Part shown: piece after piece, positions 1 through 8,897 of the stretch
How positions within the stretch are numbered: the first letter of the stretch is position 1
How the letters are laid out: each line of letters opens with the position of its first letter
Source of the DNA: Microbispora hainanensis
GTDB lineage: Bacteria; Actinomycetota; Actinomycetes; Streptosporangiales; Streptosporangiaceae
Direction of reading: 5' to 3'
Assembly: GCF_036186745.1 (NCBI RefSeq)
Contig: NZ_CP108086.1
Coordinates: 1,178,001-1,242,000 of the forward strand
DNA: 64,000 nt
Program-made: the position numbers and the translations under genes
The notes under the pieces: model-generated
Seen by the model: the letters and a program-made list of their open reading frames with translations, nothing else
Told to the model about the DNA's origin: nothing
Database searches by the model: none

Positions 1-1136
1 ACGGGCGGATCACGCTGATCGGCGCCGAGCCGCACCGTCCCTACGAGCGGCCCCCGCTGTCCAAGGGCTATCTGATGGGCACGACCGAGCGGGCCGGCGT
101 CTTCGTCCACCCGGAAGGCTGGTACGCCGACCACGACGTCGAGCTGCGGCTCGGCGTGGCGGCGACCGGCCTCGACCGTGGCGCCCACCGCGTCGAGCTG
201 ACCGACGGCGGCGCGGTCGAATACGACAAACTGCTGCTCGCCACCGGGGCCCGCCCGCGCACGCCGCCGATCCCCGGCGCGCACGCACCCCACGTGCACT
301 ACCTGCGCACGATCGAAGACTGCGAGTCGCTCAAGGAGGTCATCGGGAGCGTTTCGCGGCTGGCGGTCATCGGGGCGGGCTGGATCGGGCTGGAGGTCAC
401 CGCGGCGGCCCGGCGGGCCGGCGTCGAGGTCACGGTGCTGGAAGTGGCCGAGCTGCCCCTGCTGCGCGTGCTCGGGCCCGAGGTCGCCCGGGTCTTCGCC
501 GGTCTGCACCGTGACCACGGTGTCGATCTGCGGCTCGGCGTCGTCGTCAGCGAGATCACACGCTCGGGCGTACGGCTGGGCGACGGCGAGGAGATCCCCG
601 CCGACGCCGTCCTCGTCGGTGTCGGCGCCGAGCCCGAGGTGCGGCTCGCCGTACAGGCCGGGCTGCCTGTGGACGACGGCGTCGTGGTGGACGCGGCCCT
701 GCGTACGGCCGACCCGGACATCGTCGCCGCCGGGGACGTCGCCAATGCCCATCACCCCTTGCTCGGCAGGCGCGTACGGGTCGAACACTGGGCCAACGCG
801 CTCAAGCAACCCAGGGTGGCCGCCGCCACCATGCTGGGCCGGGAGGCGGCCTACGAGGAGCTGCCCTACTTCTACACCGACCAGTTCGACCTCGGCATGG
901 AGTATGTCGGCCATGTCGAGCCCGGCGGCTACGACCAGGTCGTCTTCCGGGGTGACGTCGCGGGGCGGGAGTTCATCGCGTTCTGGCTCAGCGGCGATCG
1001 CGTCCTGGCCGGCATGAACGTCAACATCTGGGACGTCGTCGAGCCGATCAAGGCGTTGATCCGCACCGGAACACCCGTCACCGCCCAGGCGCTGGCCGAC
1101 CCCGGCCTGCCCCTGGACAAGCTCGTCGCGTCATAG
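1..1136 (+). CDS. FAD-dependent ferredoxin/rubredoxin-type NAD(P)H oxidoreductase, 5' partial
   Basis: The reading frame is open from base 3 and its start lies outside the window. The first visible residues (RPYERPPLSKGYL) belong to the FAD-binding fold of class I pyridine-nucleotide disulfide-type reductases. The NAD-binding glycine loop VIGAGWIGLEV follows in the middle, and the second FAD motif (DPDIVAAGDVA) and a C-terminal reductase domain close the protein. This family passes electrons from NAD(P)H to ferredoxins serving P450s or Rieske oxygenases. A homologous enzyme lies at 9425-10672, so this copy may serve another oxygenase outside the window. It converges on cysN. Function class is firm; the partner is unknown. 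Confidence 0.85.
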   Translation, partial: GRITLIGAEPHRPYERPPLSKGYLMGTTERAGVFVHPEGWYADHDVELRLGVAATGLDRGAHRVELTDGGAVEYDKLLLATGARPRTPPIPGAHAPHVHYLRTIEDCESLKEVIGSVSRLAVIGAGWIGLEVTAAARRAGVEVTVLEVAELPLLRVLGPEVARVFAGLHRDHGVDLRLGVVVSEITRSGVRLGDGEEIPADAVLVGVGAEPEVRLAVQAGLPVDDGVVVDAALRTADPDIVAAGDVANAHHPLLGRRVRVEHWANALKQPRVAAATMLGREAAYEELPYFYTDQFDLGMEYVGHVEPGGYDQVVFRGDVAGREFIAFWLSGDRVLAGMNVNIWDVVEPIKALIRTGTPVTAQALADPGLPLDKLVAS

Positions 1137-1164
1137 TCCCGCCGGGCCGGCCCGTACGTAAAAG

Positions 1165-1345
1165 GCCCGAGGGCGGGCACGGGCACCTCGATGAACCCGG
1201 AAGCGCCGCCGTGTGCCTCGCCCTCGCATGGCCGGTGCGCCTCACCCTCGCCGGAGCGTTCACCTCGCCCCTCGCGCGGCCCGAGGGCGGGCACGGGCCA
1301 GCGCCACCCGGACGAACCGGAGCACTGCCGTGTGCTCGCCCTCGC
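1165..1345. repeat. Imperfect direct repeat in the gap between the reductase and cysN
   Basis: The 334-base gap 1137-1470 holds no convincing gene. Two related segments, 1165-1227 and 1279-1345, both begin with GCCCGAGGGCGGGCACGGGC and both end in a GTGTG(C)CTCGCCCTCGC-like stretch, offset by 114 bp. Further degenerate CTCGCCCTCG units continue to about 1435. No terminator with a T-run is visible. Confidence 0.6.
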
Positions 1346-1470
1346 AGACCACGTCCTCGCCCTCAAAAGCCGTGCGCCTCGCTCTCGCGGACCGTGCACC
1401 TCGGCGCATAAGCCGCGTGCCTCGCCCTCGGAAGCCGTCCGAGCCGGACCTCTCCTGGGAAGCGGCGGCG

Positions 1471-2733
1471 TCAGCGTGCGTCGACGATCATCCCGGCGCC
1501 GACGGTGCCGTTGGTGGCCTCGTCGATCAGGATGAAGCCGCCGGTGAGGCGGTTGCGCGCGTAGTCGTCCACGAACAACGGCTGGGTCGTCCGCAGCGAC
1601 ACCCGGCCGATCTCGTTCAGGCTGAGAGCGGTGGCCGACTCGTCCCGGTGCAGGGTGTTGACGTCGAGCCGGTAGTGCAGGTCGCGCACGAGGGCCCGGG
1701 CCGTACGGGTGGTGTGCTTGATGATCAGCTTGGAGCGCGGCTGGAGCTTCAGGCCGTCGGCCATCCAGCAGATCATCGCGTCGATCTCCTGGGCGACCTG
1801 CGGCTGGTTGTTCGGCCGGCAGATCATGTCGCCGCGGGAGATGTCGATGTCGTCGCCGAGCCGCAGCGTGACCGACATCGGCGCGAACGCCTCCTCCACC
1901 GGGCCGTCGAAGGTGTCGATCCCGGTGATCGTCGTGGTCAGGCCGGACGGCAGGTGCAGCACCTCGTCACCCGGCTTGAGCACGCCGCCCGCGACCTGCC
2001 CGGCGTATCCCCGGTAGTCGTGCAGCTCCTGGCTGGTCGCGCTGTGCGGGCGGATGACGTACTGCACGGGGAAGCGCACGTCGACCAGGTTGCGGTCGGA
2101 GGCGATGTGCACGTTCTCCAGGTGGTGCAGCAGCGAGGAGCCCTCGTACCACGGCATGTTCTCCGAGCGGGAGACCACGTTGTCGCCGTGCAGCGCCGAG
2201 ATCGGGATGAACGTGAGGTCGGACGCGTTCAGCTTGCTCGCGAACGCGGTGAACTCCTCGCGGATCTCCTCGAACCGGGCCTCGGAGTAGTCGACGAGGT
2301 CCATCTTGTTGACCGCGAGCACCAGGTGGGGCACCCGCAGCAGCGTGGTCAGGAAGGCGTGCCGCCGCGACTGCTCCAGCACGCCCTTGCGCGCGTCGAT
2401 CAGGATGATCGCCAGGTCGGCCGTGGAGGCGCCGGTGACCATGTTCCGGGTGTACTGGATGTGCCCGGGAGTGTCGGCGATGATGAACTTCCGCTTGGGC
2501 GTGGCGAAGTAGCGGTAGGCCACGTCGATCGTGATGCCCTGCTCGCGCTCGGCCCGCAGGCCGTCGGTGAGCAGCGACAGGTCGGTGTATTCCGTGCCCC
2601 GGTCGCGGGAGGTGCGCTCGACCGCTTCGAGCTGGTCCTCGAAGATCGCCTTGGAGTCGAACAGCAGCCGCCCGATCAGCGTCGACTTGCCGTCGTCGAC
2701 ACTGCCCGCCGTCGCGAACCGAAGGATGTCCAT
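1471..2733 (-). CDS. cysN: Sulfate adenylyltransferase subunit 1 (GTPase)
   Basis: CysN is the regulatory GTPase subunit of ATP sulfurylase, which makes adenosine 5'-phosphosulfate from ATP and sulfate. At 420 residues it has the P-loop GSVDDGKST (about 10-18), DTPGH, and NKMD for guanine recognition, followed by elongation-factor-like beta-barrel domains. The length fits a stand-alone CysN without a fused APS kinase (CysC). Its ATG overlaps the cysD stop by one base (TGATG), so the two subunits are translationally coupled. It is the last gene of the sugar transferase-cysQ-cysD-cysN operon. Confidence 0.95.
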   Translation of the reverse strand: MDILRFATAGSVDDGKSTLIGRLLFDSKAIFEDQLEAVERTSRDRGTEYTDLSLLTDGLRAEREQGITIDVAYRYFATPKRKFIIADTPGHIQYTRNMVTGASTADLAIILIDARKGVLEQSRRHAFLTTLLRVPHLVLAVNKMDLVDYSEARFEEIREEFTAFASKLNASDLTFIPISALHGDNVVSRSENMPWYEGSSLLHHLENVHIASDRNLVDVRFPVQYVIRPHSATSQELHDYRGYAGQVAGGVLKPGDEVLHLPSGLTTTITGIDTFDGPVEEAFAPMSVTLRLGDDIDISRGDMICRPNNQPQVAQEIDAMICWMADGLKLQPRSKLIIKHTTRTARALVRDLHYRLDVNTLHRDESATALSLNEIGRVSLRTTQPLFVDDYARNRLTGGFILIDEATNGTVGAGMIVDAR

Positions 2734-3647
2734 CAGAAGTAGCCTTCCTTCTTGCGATCTTCCATGGCGGCCTCGGAGGCCCGGTCGTCGGCGCGGGTCG
2801 CGCCGCGCTCGGTGATCCGGGTGGCGGCGATCTCGTCGATGATCTGGTCGATCGTGGTGGCGGTCGAGGCGACCGCGCCGGTGCAGGTCATGTCGCCGAC
2901 CGTGCGGTAGCGGACGACGGCATCGAACGTGGGCTCGTCGTCGCCCCGCTGGACCACCTCGGAGTCGGCCAGCAGCATGCCGTCACGCTCGAAGACCGTC
3001 CGGGTGTGGGAGAAGTAGATCGACGGGATCTCGATGCCCTCACGCCGGATGTAGTGCCACACGTCGAGCTCGGTCCAGTTCGACAGCGGGAACACGCGGA
3101 TGTGCTCACCCCTGCTGATCTTGGTGTTGTAGAGGTTCCACAGCTCGGGGCGCTGGTTCTTCGGATCCCACTGGCCGAACTCGTCGCGGAAGGAGAACAC
3201 CCGCTCCTTGGCCCGTGCCTTCTCCTCGTCGCGCCGGGCTCCGCCGAACACCGCGTCGAACTGGTGCTCCTCGATCGCGTCCAGCAGCGTCGTGGTCTGC
3301 AGCCGGTTGCGGGAGGCCCGCCGCCCGGTCTGCTCCACCACGCGCCCGGCGTCGATCGACGCCTGGACCGAGGCGACCACCAGGCGCGCGCCCAGCTCGG
3401 CGACGCGCCGGTCACGGAACTCGATGACCTCGGGGAAGTTGTGCCCGGTGTCCACGTGCATCAGAGGAAACGGGATCGGCGCCGGCCAGAAGGCCTTCTC
3501 GGCGACCCGCAGCATGACAATGGAGTCCTTGCCGCCGGAGAAGAGCAGACAGGGGCGCTCGAACTCGGCCGCGACCTCACGCATGATGTGGATCGCCTCG
3601 GCCTCGAGCACGTCGAGCTGTGACGTGGTGTAGTCACGCTGAAGCAT
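2733..3647 (-). CDS. cysD: Sulfate adenylyltransferase subunit 2
   Basis: CysD is the catalytic PP-loop ATPase subunit that adenylates sulfate. The 304-residue protein carries the PP-loop SGGKDS at about 37-42 and ends with the conserved tail RITERGATRADDR...RKKEGYF. It starts 12 bp after the cysQ stop and runs into cysN with a one-base overlap, so all three are expected on one message. No cysC, cysH or sulfite reductase gene is in the window, so the fate of the activated sulfate cannot be read here. Confidence 0.95.
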   Translation of the reverse strand: MLQRDYTTSQLDVLEAEAIHIMREVAAEFERPCLLFSGGKDSIVMLRVAEKAFWPAPIPFPLMHVDTGHNFPEVIEFRDRRVAELGARLVVASVQASIDAGRVVEQTGRRASRNRLQTTTLLDAIEEHQFDAVFGGARRDEEKARAKERVFSFRDEFGQWDPKNQRPELWNLYNTKISRGEHIRVFPLSNWTELDVWHYIRREGIEIPSIYFSHTRTVFERDGMLLADSEVVQRGDDEPTFDAVVRYRTVGDMTCTGAVASTATTIDQIIDEIAATRITERGATRADDRASEAAMEDRKKEGYF

Positions 3648-3659
3648 TGGGGACTTCCT

Positions 3660-4433
3660 TCACGGAGTCTGGCGATGCAGGTCACGGATTCCGGCGAGCA
3701 ACGTTGGCGCCAGATCCGGTAGGGAGACCAGGATATCCGGCAGGTACGGGTCCTCCTGGTTGTAGGTCAGGGGTGAGCCGTCGATCCGGCTCGCATGGGC
3801 CCCCGCCGCGACCGCCACCGCGACCGGGGCGGCCGAGTCCCACTCGTACTGTCCCCCCGCGTGCACATACGCCTCGACCTCACCGGTGAGGACCGCGGCG
3901 ATCTTGGCACCGGCCGAGCCGATGGGGACGAGCTCCCCGCCGAGGCGGGCGGCCAGCTCGCGGACGAACTCGGGCGGCCGGGTGCGGCTGACCGCGATGC
4001 GGAACGGCTCACGCACCTTCTCGGGCAGCTCGGGCGGCGCCGCGGTCGTGAGCGTACGTCCCTGGGCGGGCAGGGCGACGGCCCCGGCCACGAGAGCGCC
4101 GCGCTGCCAGAGCGCCACATGGACGGCCCAGTCGGTGCGGCCCTGCTCGGAGAACTCACGGGTGCCGTCGAGAGGATCGACGATCCAGACGCGCTCGGCC
4201 GACAGCCGCCGGGGGTCCATCCGCTCCTCGCGGGTCGCCTCCTCCGACAGCACGGCGTCGTCCGGCCGCAGCCGCCTGAGCGCGTCCATGAGAAACTCGT
4301 GGGACGCGCGGTCTCCCGCGTCCTTCAGCGCCCGGCCGTCGTCGAACCCGAGACGGGCGCGCAGCCCCAGGAGCCGCTCCCCCGCCTCCGTCGCCAGCTC
4401 ACCGGCGAGGGTGTGGTCGTCCCGCATCGTCAT
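3660..4433 (-). CDS. cysQ: 3'(2'),5'-bisphosphate nucleotidase CysQ / inositol monophosphatase family
   Basis: This protein of 257 residues belongs to the Mg-dependent, Li-sensitive phosphatase family. Metal ligands are visible: the Glu pair at about 64-65, DPLDGT at 86-91, and the C-terminal WDSAAP. Placement directly before cysD fits hydrolysis of 3'-phosphoadenosine 5'-phosphate, the by-product of PAPS use, as known for CysQ. It begins 3 bp after the upstream sugar transferase stop. An inositol phosphatase role cannot be excluded from sequence, but the operon argues for CysQ. Confidence 0.85.
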   Translation of the reverse strand: MTMRDDHTLAGELATEAGERLLGLRARLGFDDGRALKDAGDRASHEFLMDALRRLRPDDAVLSEEATREERMDPRRLSAERVWIVDPLDGTREFSEQGRTDWAVHVALWQRGALVAGAVALPAQGRTLTTAAPPELPEKVREPFRIAVSRTRPPEFVRELAARLGGELVPIGSAGAKIAAVLTGEVEAYVHAGGQYEWDSAAPVAVAVAAGAHASRIDGSPLTYNQEDPYLPDILVSLPDLAPTLLAGIRDLHRQTP

Positions 4434-4436
4434 TCC

Positions 4437-5921
4437 TCAGTACGCTCCCGCCCCGCGTGCGACCGCAGACCACGTCTTCCATAAGATCTGCAGATCCAGC
4501 ATGAGAGACCAGTTCTCGACATAACGTAGGTCCAACCGTACCGATTCCTCCCAAGAGAGGTCGGACCGGCCGTTGACCTGCCAGAGCCCGGTCAGCCCGG
4601 GCCGCACCACGAGCCTGCGGCGCACGTCGTCGCCATAGCGCGCGACCTCCTCGGGCAGCGGCGGACGTGGCCCGACGAGCGACATGTCGCCCCGCAGCAC
4701 GTTGATGAGCTGCGGTAACTCGTCGACGGAGTAACGCCGCAGCGCGGCGCCGAGCGGGGTCACCCGCGGGTCCCTGCGTACCTTGAACAGCACGCCGTCG
4801 GCGTCGCTGACCAGCTCGATCTTGCGGGCCTCCGCGTCGCGCCACATGGTGCGGAACTTGAGGATCGTGAACTCCACGCCGTCCCTGCCGACCCGCCGCT
4901 GGCGGAACAGGGCAGGCCCCGGGCTGGTCACCCGTACGGCCACGGCGACGGCGGCCAGGAGCGGGGCGAGCAGCACCAGCGCGACGGCGGCGACCAGCCG
5001 GTCGAAAACGCCCTTGACCAGCCGGCGTCCTCCCGCCAGCTCGGGATGCTCCACATGCAGCAGCGGGAGCCCGGCGACGGGGCGGATCGCGATGCGCGGA
5101 CCGGCCACCTCCATCAGCGCGGGCGCCACCACCAGATCGGTGCGCGTCCGCTCCAGCCGCCAGGCCAGCCGGCGCAGCGCCGTGCCGTCCAGCTCCGGGC
5201 AGGCGAGCACCGCCACCGTGTCGGCCCGGACCTGCTCGACCACGAGCGGCACGTCGGTGAAGTCGCCCAGCACCGGCACGTCGGCGACATGGCCGGAGGC
5301 GCGGGTGGGCACGCAGGCGGCCACCACCTCCATGCCGTGGTAGCGCTCCCTGCGGAAGGTCTCGACCAGCTCGGCGATCGCCGTCCGGTGGCCCACCGCC
5401 ACGACCCTGCGCATGCAGCCCTCACCTCTGGCCCGCCTGCGGTGCAGCCGCTGCCGCAGGCCGTACCTCGCCGCGAGGGTGAGCACGGTCGTGAGCGGCA
5501 GCGCGATCAGCACGTATCCGCGGGCGAGCCCGGTCTTCGACGCGTACGCCACGATCGCGACCCCCGCGATCAGCGTGAACCCGGCCCGCGCGACCCGGCG
5601 GAACTCCTCGGCCCCCACGCCGATCAGACGCGGCTCGTACGCCCGGCTCAGCACGAGAGTCATCGCCCAGACGGCGGGCAGCGCGGCACTCACCATCACA
5701 TAGGGCATCACGTACGGAGTAACCTCGCCGAACCGGATCACCACGGCGGTGACCCCAGCGAGAAGGGCCCCCACGATGTCGCAGACGGCCGCGGTGAGCC
5801 GATATCGCACGGCCCACGCGGGCGGCCGCGGCATCGGATGGGCGGGCGCGTCCCGGGACATGCCGACGGCGAGCGCGGTCGTATCGCCGTCCAGCACTGT
5901 CGCCCCCCGCAATCCTGCCAC
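4437..5921 (-). CDS. Polyprenyl-phosphate sugar-1-phosphate transferase (WbaP/EpsL type)
   Basis: This 494-residue protein has four N-terminal membrane segments, a cytosolic CoA-binding-like middle, a further hydrophobic helix, and the C-terminal bacterial sugar transferase domain (about 310-494) with SPGP, KFRTM and DELPQL(I)NVLRGDMSLVGPRP motifs. Such enzymes move a sugar phosphate from a nucleotide sugar to undecaprenyl phosphate and start exopolysaccharide or glycan assembly. It leads an operon with cysQ, cysD and cysN, which is an unusual pairing. An internal Met at 5861 is an alternative start. Confidence 0.85.
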   Translation of the reverse strand: MAGLRGATVLDGDTTALAVGMSRDAPAHPMPRPPAWAVRYRLTAAVCDIVGALLAGVTAVVIRFGEVTPYVMPYVMVSAALPAVWAMTLVLSRAYEPRLIGVGAEEFRRVARAGFTLIAGVAIVAYASKTGLARGYVLIALPLTTVLTLAARYGLRQRLHRRRARGEGCMRRVVAVGHRTAIAELVETFRRERYHGMEVVAACVPTRASGHVADVPVLGDFTDVPLVVEQVRADTVAVLACPELDGTALRRLAWRLERTRTDLVVAPALMEVAGPRIAIRPVAGLPLLHVEHPELAGGRRLVKGVFDRLVAAVALVLLAPLLAAVAVAVRVTSPGPALFRQRRVGRDGVEFTILKFRTMWRDAEARKIELVSDADGVLFKVRRDPRVTPLGAALRRYSVDELPQLINVLRGDMSLVGPRPPLPEEVARYGDDVRRRLVVRPGLTGLWQVNGRSDLSWEESVRLDLRYVENWSLMLDLQILWKTWSAVARGAGAY

Positions 5922-5975
5922 TACCGACGGTGATGGAATGCTAGCGGCCTCACCCCGGCGTCTCAGGGAGATTCG

Positions 5976-6614
5976 TTGAAAGCCGAAACGTACATATCGG
6001 TCGATGTCGAGGCGGACGGCCCCATTCCGGGGCCGTACTCGATGGTCAGCTTCGGCATGACCGTGGCCGGGCGGATGACCGGGCGGCGGTTCGAGCGGAC
6101 CGACCCTGAGGCGCTGACGTTCTACGCCGAGTTACGGCCGATCAGCGACGACCACGTGGCGGAGGCGCTGGCGGTGAGCGGCCTCGACCGGGAGACGCTG
6201 CTGCGCGAGGGACGCGACCCGGCCGAGGCGATGACCGAGGCGGCGGCCTGGGTGGCCGAGGTGTGCGGCGACGACCTGCCGGTGCTCGCGGCCTTCCCGC
6301 TGTCGTACGACTGGATGTGGATGTACTGGTACTTCCTCCGCTTCACCGGACAGTCGCCTTTCGGCCACTCTCGGTGCATCGACATCAAGACGCTGTACGC
6401 CGCCAAAGCCGTGGTGCCGGTCGCCTGGGCGACCAAGCGTCAGATGCCGCGCGAGGTGCGTTCGCGGCGCCCGCACACGCACAACGCCCTGGATGACGCG
6501 ATCGAGCAGGCGGAGCTGCTGCAGAACCTCATGGAGTGGCCGGGCTCGGCGCACCGCGAGGCCGGCGACGGGGCCGTTTCGCGGGGTCTCAGCGGGGCGG
6601 CTTCGCCGGATTGA
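5976..6614 (+). CDS. DEDDh-type 3'-5' exonuclease (RNase T / DnaQ-like)
   Basis: This 212-residue protein begins with SVDVEADGP (Asp10 and Glu12 as the first metal ligands), has an Asp in SYDWMW, and ends its domain with HNALDDA, giving the DEDDh set of acidic residues and general-base His. The family digests single-stranded DNA or RNA 3' ends. The TTG start is supported by AGGGAG six bases upstream. The last 26 bp overlap the convergent pth gene. It is divergent from the sugar transferase across a 54-bp gap. The physiological substrate is not evident. Confidence 0.75.
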   Translation: MKAETYISVDVEADGPIPGPYSMVSFGMTVAGRMTGRRFERTDPEALTFYAELRPISDDHVAEALAVSGLDRETLLREGRDPAEAMTEAAAWVAEVCGDDLPVLAAFPLSYDWMWMYWYFLRFTGQSPFGHSRCIDIKTLYAAKAVVPVAWATKRQMPREVRSRRPHTHNALDDAIEQAELLQNLMEWPGSAHREAGDGAVSRGLSGAASPD

Positions 6615-7200
6615 GATCGGCGGCGTGGAAGCGGTTCTGCGTCGCCTCGAGACCGGCGGTCATCAGCGACTCCACCATGTCGGCCGCCCGGTCCACGAGG
6701 AACGGCAGGTCCTTCCGCTCGGCCGTGGCGAAGTCGCGCAGCACGAACGTCGCCGGGTCCATGCGGCCCGGCGGGCGGCCGATGCCGAACCTGATCCGGG
6801 GATAGTCGCGCGTGCCGAGCGCCTTCGTGATCGACTTCAGGCCGTTGTGGCCGTTGTCGCCGCCGCCGATCTTCGCGCGCAGCGCGCCGTACGGGATGTC
6901 CAGCTCGTCGTGGATCACGATCACCCGGTCGGGGGTGACCTTGTAGAAGTCGGCCAGCGCCTTCACCGGGCCGCCCGACAGGTTCATGAACGACAGCGGC
7001 TTGGCCAGCACGACCGGTAGCCCGGCCAGACGGCCCTCGACCACCTCGGCCCGCGACCGGTGCGCCTTGAACCGGCCGCCCATCCGGGCCGCCAGCTCGT
7101 CGAGCACCATGAAGCCCGCGTTGTGCCGGTTTCCGGCGTACTCCGGCCCGGGGTTGCCCAGGCCGACCACCAGCCACCGCTGCGCGGACGTGTCGGACAT
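6589..7200 (-). CDS. pth: Peptidyl-tRNA hydrolase
   Basis: Pth releases peptidyl-tRNA stuck after ribosome drop-off. The 203-residue protein shows the family signatures: [20 protein letters not shown] with the catalytic His, [18 protein letters not shown] and [10 protein letters not shown]. The frame is open 126 bp further upstream, but the start at 7200 is preceded by GGAGGA at proper spacing, and the upstream extension is only repetitive sequence. It follows rplY on the same strand, a common actinomycete order. Confidence 0.95.
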   Translation of the reverse strand: MSDTSAQRWLVVGLGNPGPEYAGNRHNAGFMVLDELAARMGGRFKAHRSRAEVVEGRLAGLPVVLAKPLSFMNLSGGPVKALADFYKVTPDRVIVIHDELDIPYGALRAKIGGGDNGHNGLKSITKALGTRDYPRIRFGIGRPPGRMDPATFVLRDFATAERKDLPFLVDRAADMVESLMTAGLEATQNRFHAADLNPAKPPR

Positions 7201-7224
7201 CGCTGTCTCCTCCGCTGTCTGCCT

Positions 7225-7320
7225 TGCTGTCTGCCTCGCCGCCGGCTCCGCTGTCGGCTCCACCAGCCGACTCCGCCAGCCGGCTCCACCAGCCGGCTCC
7301 ACCAGCCGGCTCCACCGCCG
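7225..7320. repeat. Short-period repeat upstream of pth
   Basis: Irregular units of about 13 bp resembling CCACCAGCCGGCT fill this stretch between pth and the rplY hairpin. The leftward reading gives a Pro/Ala/Gly/Arg-rich peptide with no known domain, so it is treated as non-coding. Confidence 0.6.
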
Positions 7321-7331
7321 ACTCACATGGA

Positions 7332-7364
7332 AGAGTCCTCCACAGACATTCTGTGGAGGACTCT
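7332..7364 (-). terminator. Perfect hairpin after rplY
   Basis: AGAGTCCTCCACAG and its exact complement are separated by ACATT (14-bp stem, 5-nt loop), 15 bp past the rplY stop. No T-run follows on the minus strand, so it may attenuate or stabilise rather than terminate fully. Confidence 0.6.
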
Positions 7365-7378
7365 CTCACGAACGGGTC

Positions 7379-7975
7379 CTACTCGGCGGCCTCGGCGCTC
7401 TCGCCCTCGGCGGCCTCGCCCTCCTCCGGCAGCGCGGCCGTCGGGGCCGCGATCACGTGCAGCACCAGCGCCTCGGGGTCACCGGCGAGCGTCGTGCCGC
7501 TCGGCAGCTTCAGGTCGCCCGCGTGCACGGTGTAGCCGGCGTCCTGGCCGTTCACGTCCACCTCGACGCCGGTCGGGATGTGGGTCGCCTCGGCCTCGAC
7601 CGAGATCGTGTTCAGCGGCTGCTCGACGATCGCGCTGCCGACCGGCTCGCCGACGACGGTGACCGGGATCTCGACGGTGACCTTCTCGCCGCGCTTGACC
7701 AGCAGCAGGTCGACGTGCTCGAGGAAGCCCTTGATCGGGTCGCGCTGGACGCCCTTGGGCAGCGCGATCTCGTCCACGCCCTCGCCCTGCAGGCGGATGA
7801 GCACGTTCGGCGTGCGCAGCGCGAGCAGCAGCTCGTGGCCGGGAAGGGTCAGGTGCTTGGGCTCGGTGCCGTGGCCGTAGAGGACGGCGGGGACCTTGTT
7901 CGCCCGGCGGATCTTGCGGGCGGCGCCCTTGCCGAACTCGTTACGGAGCTCGGCGGCGATGCGTACTTCGGACAC
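7379..7975 (-). CDS. rplY: 50S ribosomal protein L25 / general stress protein Ctc
   Basis: This 198-residue protein has an N-terminal 5S rRNA-binding L25 domain (EVRIAAELRNEFGKGAARKIRR...VPAVLYG) and a C-terminal TL5/Ctc beta domain with an acidic Ala/Glu-rich tail, the usual actinobacterial form. A longer open frame exists, but GTG at 7975 has AGGAGA upstream and begins at the conserved SEVRI. Adjacent pth is its usual partner. Confidence 0.95.
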   Translation of the reverse strand: MSEVRIAAELRNEFGKGAARKIRRANKVPAVLYGHGTEPKHLTLPGHELLLALRTPNVLIRLQGEGVDEIALPKGVQRDPIKGFLEHVDLLLVKRGEKVTVEIPVTVVGEPVGSAIVEQPLNTISVEAEATHIPTGVEVDVNGQDAGYTVHAGDLKLPSGTTLAGDPEALVLHVIAAPTAALPEEGEAAEGESAEAAE

Positions 7976-8110
7976 GGCACATCTCCTAGGGATGACTCGA
8001 ATCGGGATTGGCGCGCTCCCCCTCACCCGCCCTAGCGGAAGGCGTTACGAGCGCAACCCCAGTAGCCTACCGTTCGCCGCGCCGGCCACGCGCCATCGGC
8101 GCTCCGCCCG

Positions 8111-8869
8111 TCACTCGCCGGTGAACTTCGGCTCCCGCCCCTCCCGTACCGCGGCGAAGCCCTCGCGCAGGTCTCGCGTGCCGAACATGAGCTGGTAGCC
8201 GCGGCGCTCCAGCGCGATCCCGGCCTCGAAGGACGTGTCGAGACCGAGGCGGACGACCTCCTTGATCTGCCGCACGGCCAGGCGGGGGCGGGAGGCGATC
8301 AGCGCGGCCAGCTCCACGGCCCGGTCGATGGCGTTGCCCTCGACCACCTCGGAGACGTAGCCGAGCCGGTACGCGTCGGCGGCGGTCATGGGCGTGCCGG
8401 TGAGGAGGGCGTACAGCGCGTTCTGCCGGCCGATGACGCGGGGCAGCCGCTGCGTCGCGCCGCCGCCGGGGACCAGGCCGATGGTGACCTCGGTCTGGGC
8501 GAAGCGGGCGTTCTGCGAGGCGATGACGAAGTCGCACTGGAGGATGAACTCGTTGCCGCCGCCGAACGCGTCCCCGTTCACGGCGGCGATCACGGGCTTT
8601 CCGCTGTACCAGAACGCCTGGTGGGTGTAGGCGCGGATCGCGCCCACCACATCGCGTCCGGCCTGCTCGTTCAGGTCGGCGCCGACGGCGAAGACGGTGT
8701 CGCCGCCGGTCAGGACGATCGCGCCGATGTCGTCGTCCTGGTTGAGGGTCTCGACGGCCTCGGCGAGCAGCACGCGTATCTCGGTGTTGAGCGCGTTGCG
8801 CACCTCCGGCCGGTTGAGCCGGATGACCGCGACGCCGTCGCGGGGCTTTTCGATCTCGACAACTGCCAT
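8111..8869 (-). CDS. Enoyl-CoA hydratase/isomerase family protein
   Basis: This crotonase-fold protein of 252 residues has the oxyanion-hole region (VGADLNE), GGGNEFIL with the first catalytic Glu and FAQTEVTIGLVPGGGATQRL with the second, so it is likely a true hydratase of 2-enoyl-CoA esters. It starts 28 bp after the small unknown gene that ends the Rieske cluster and is likely co-transcribed with it, suggesting that a product of the pathway is handled as a CoA thioester. The exact substrate cannot be told. Confidence 0.85.
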   Translation of the reverse strand: MAVVEIEKPRDGVAVIRLNRPEVRNALNTEIRVLLAEAVETLNQDDDIGAIVLTGGDTVFAVGADLNEQAGRDVVGAIRAYTHQAFWYSGKPVIAAVNGDAFGGGNEFILQCDFVIASQNARFAQTEVTIGLVPGGGATQRLPRVIGRQNALYALLTGTPMTAADAYRLGYVSEVVEGNAIDRAVELAALIASRPRLAVRQIKEVVRLGLDTSFEAGIALERRGYQLMFGTRDLREGFAAVREGREPKFTGE

Positions 8870-8897
8870 GGCGGATGCCGGCCTTTCTGCGGGGAGG

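Noticed and set aside
6589..7326. Longer pth product starting at 7326
   Set aside because: The extension is repetitive, while 7200 has a good GGAGGA and the conserved start of the enzyme.
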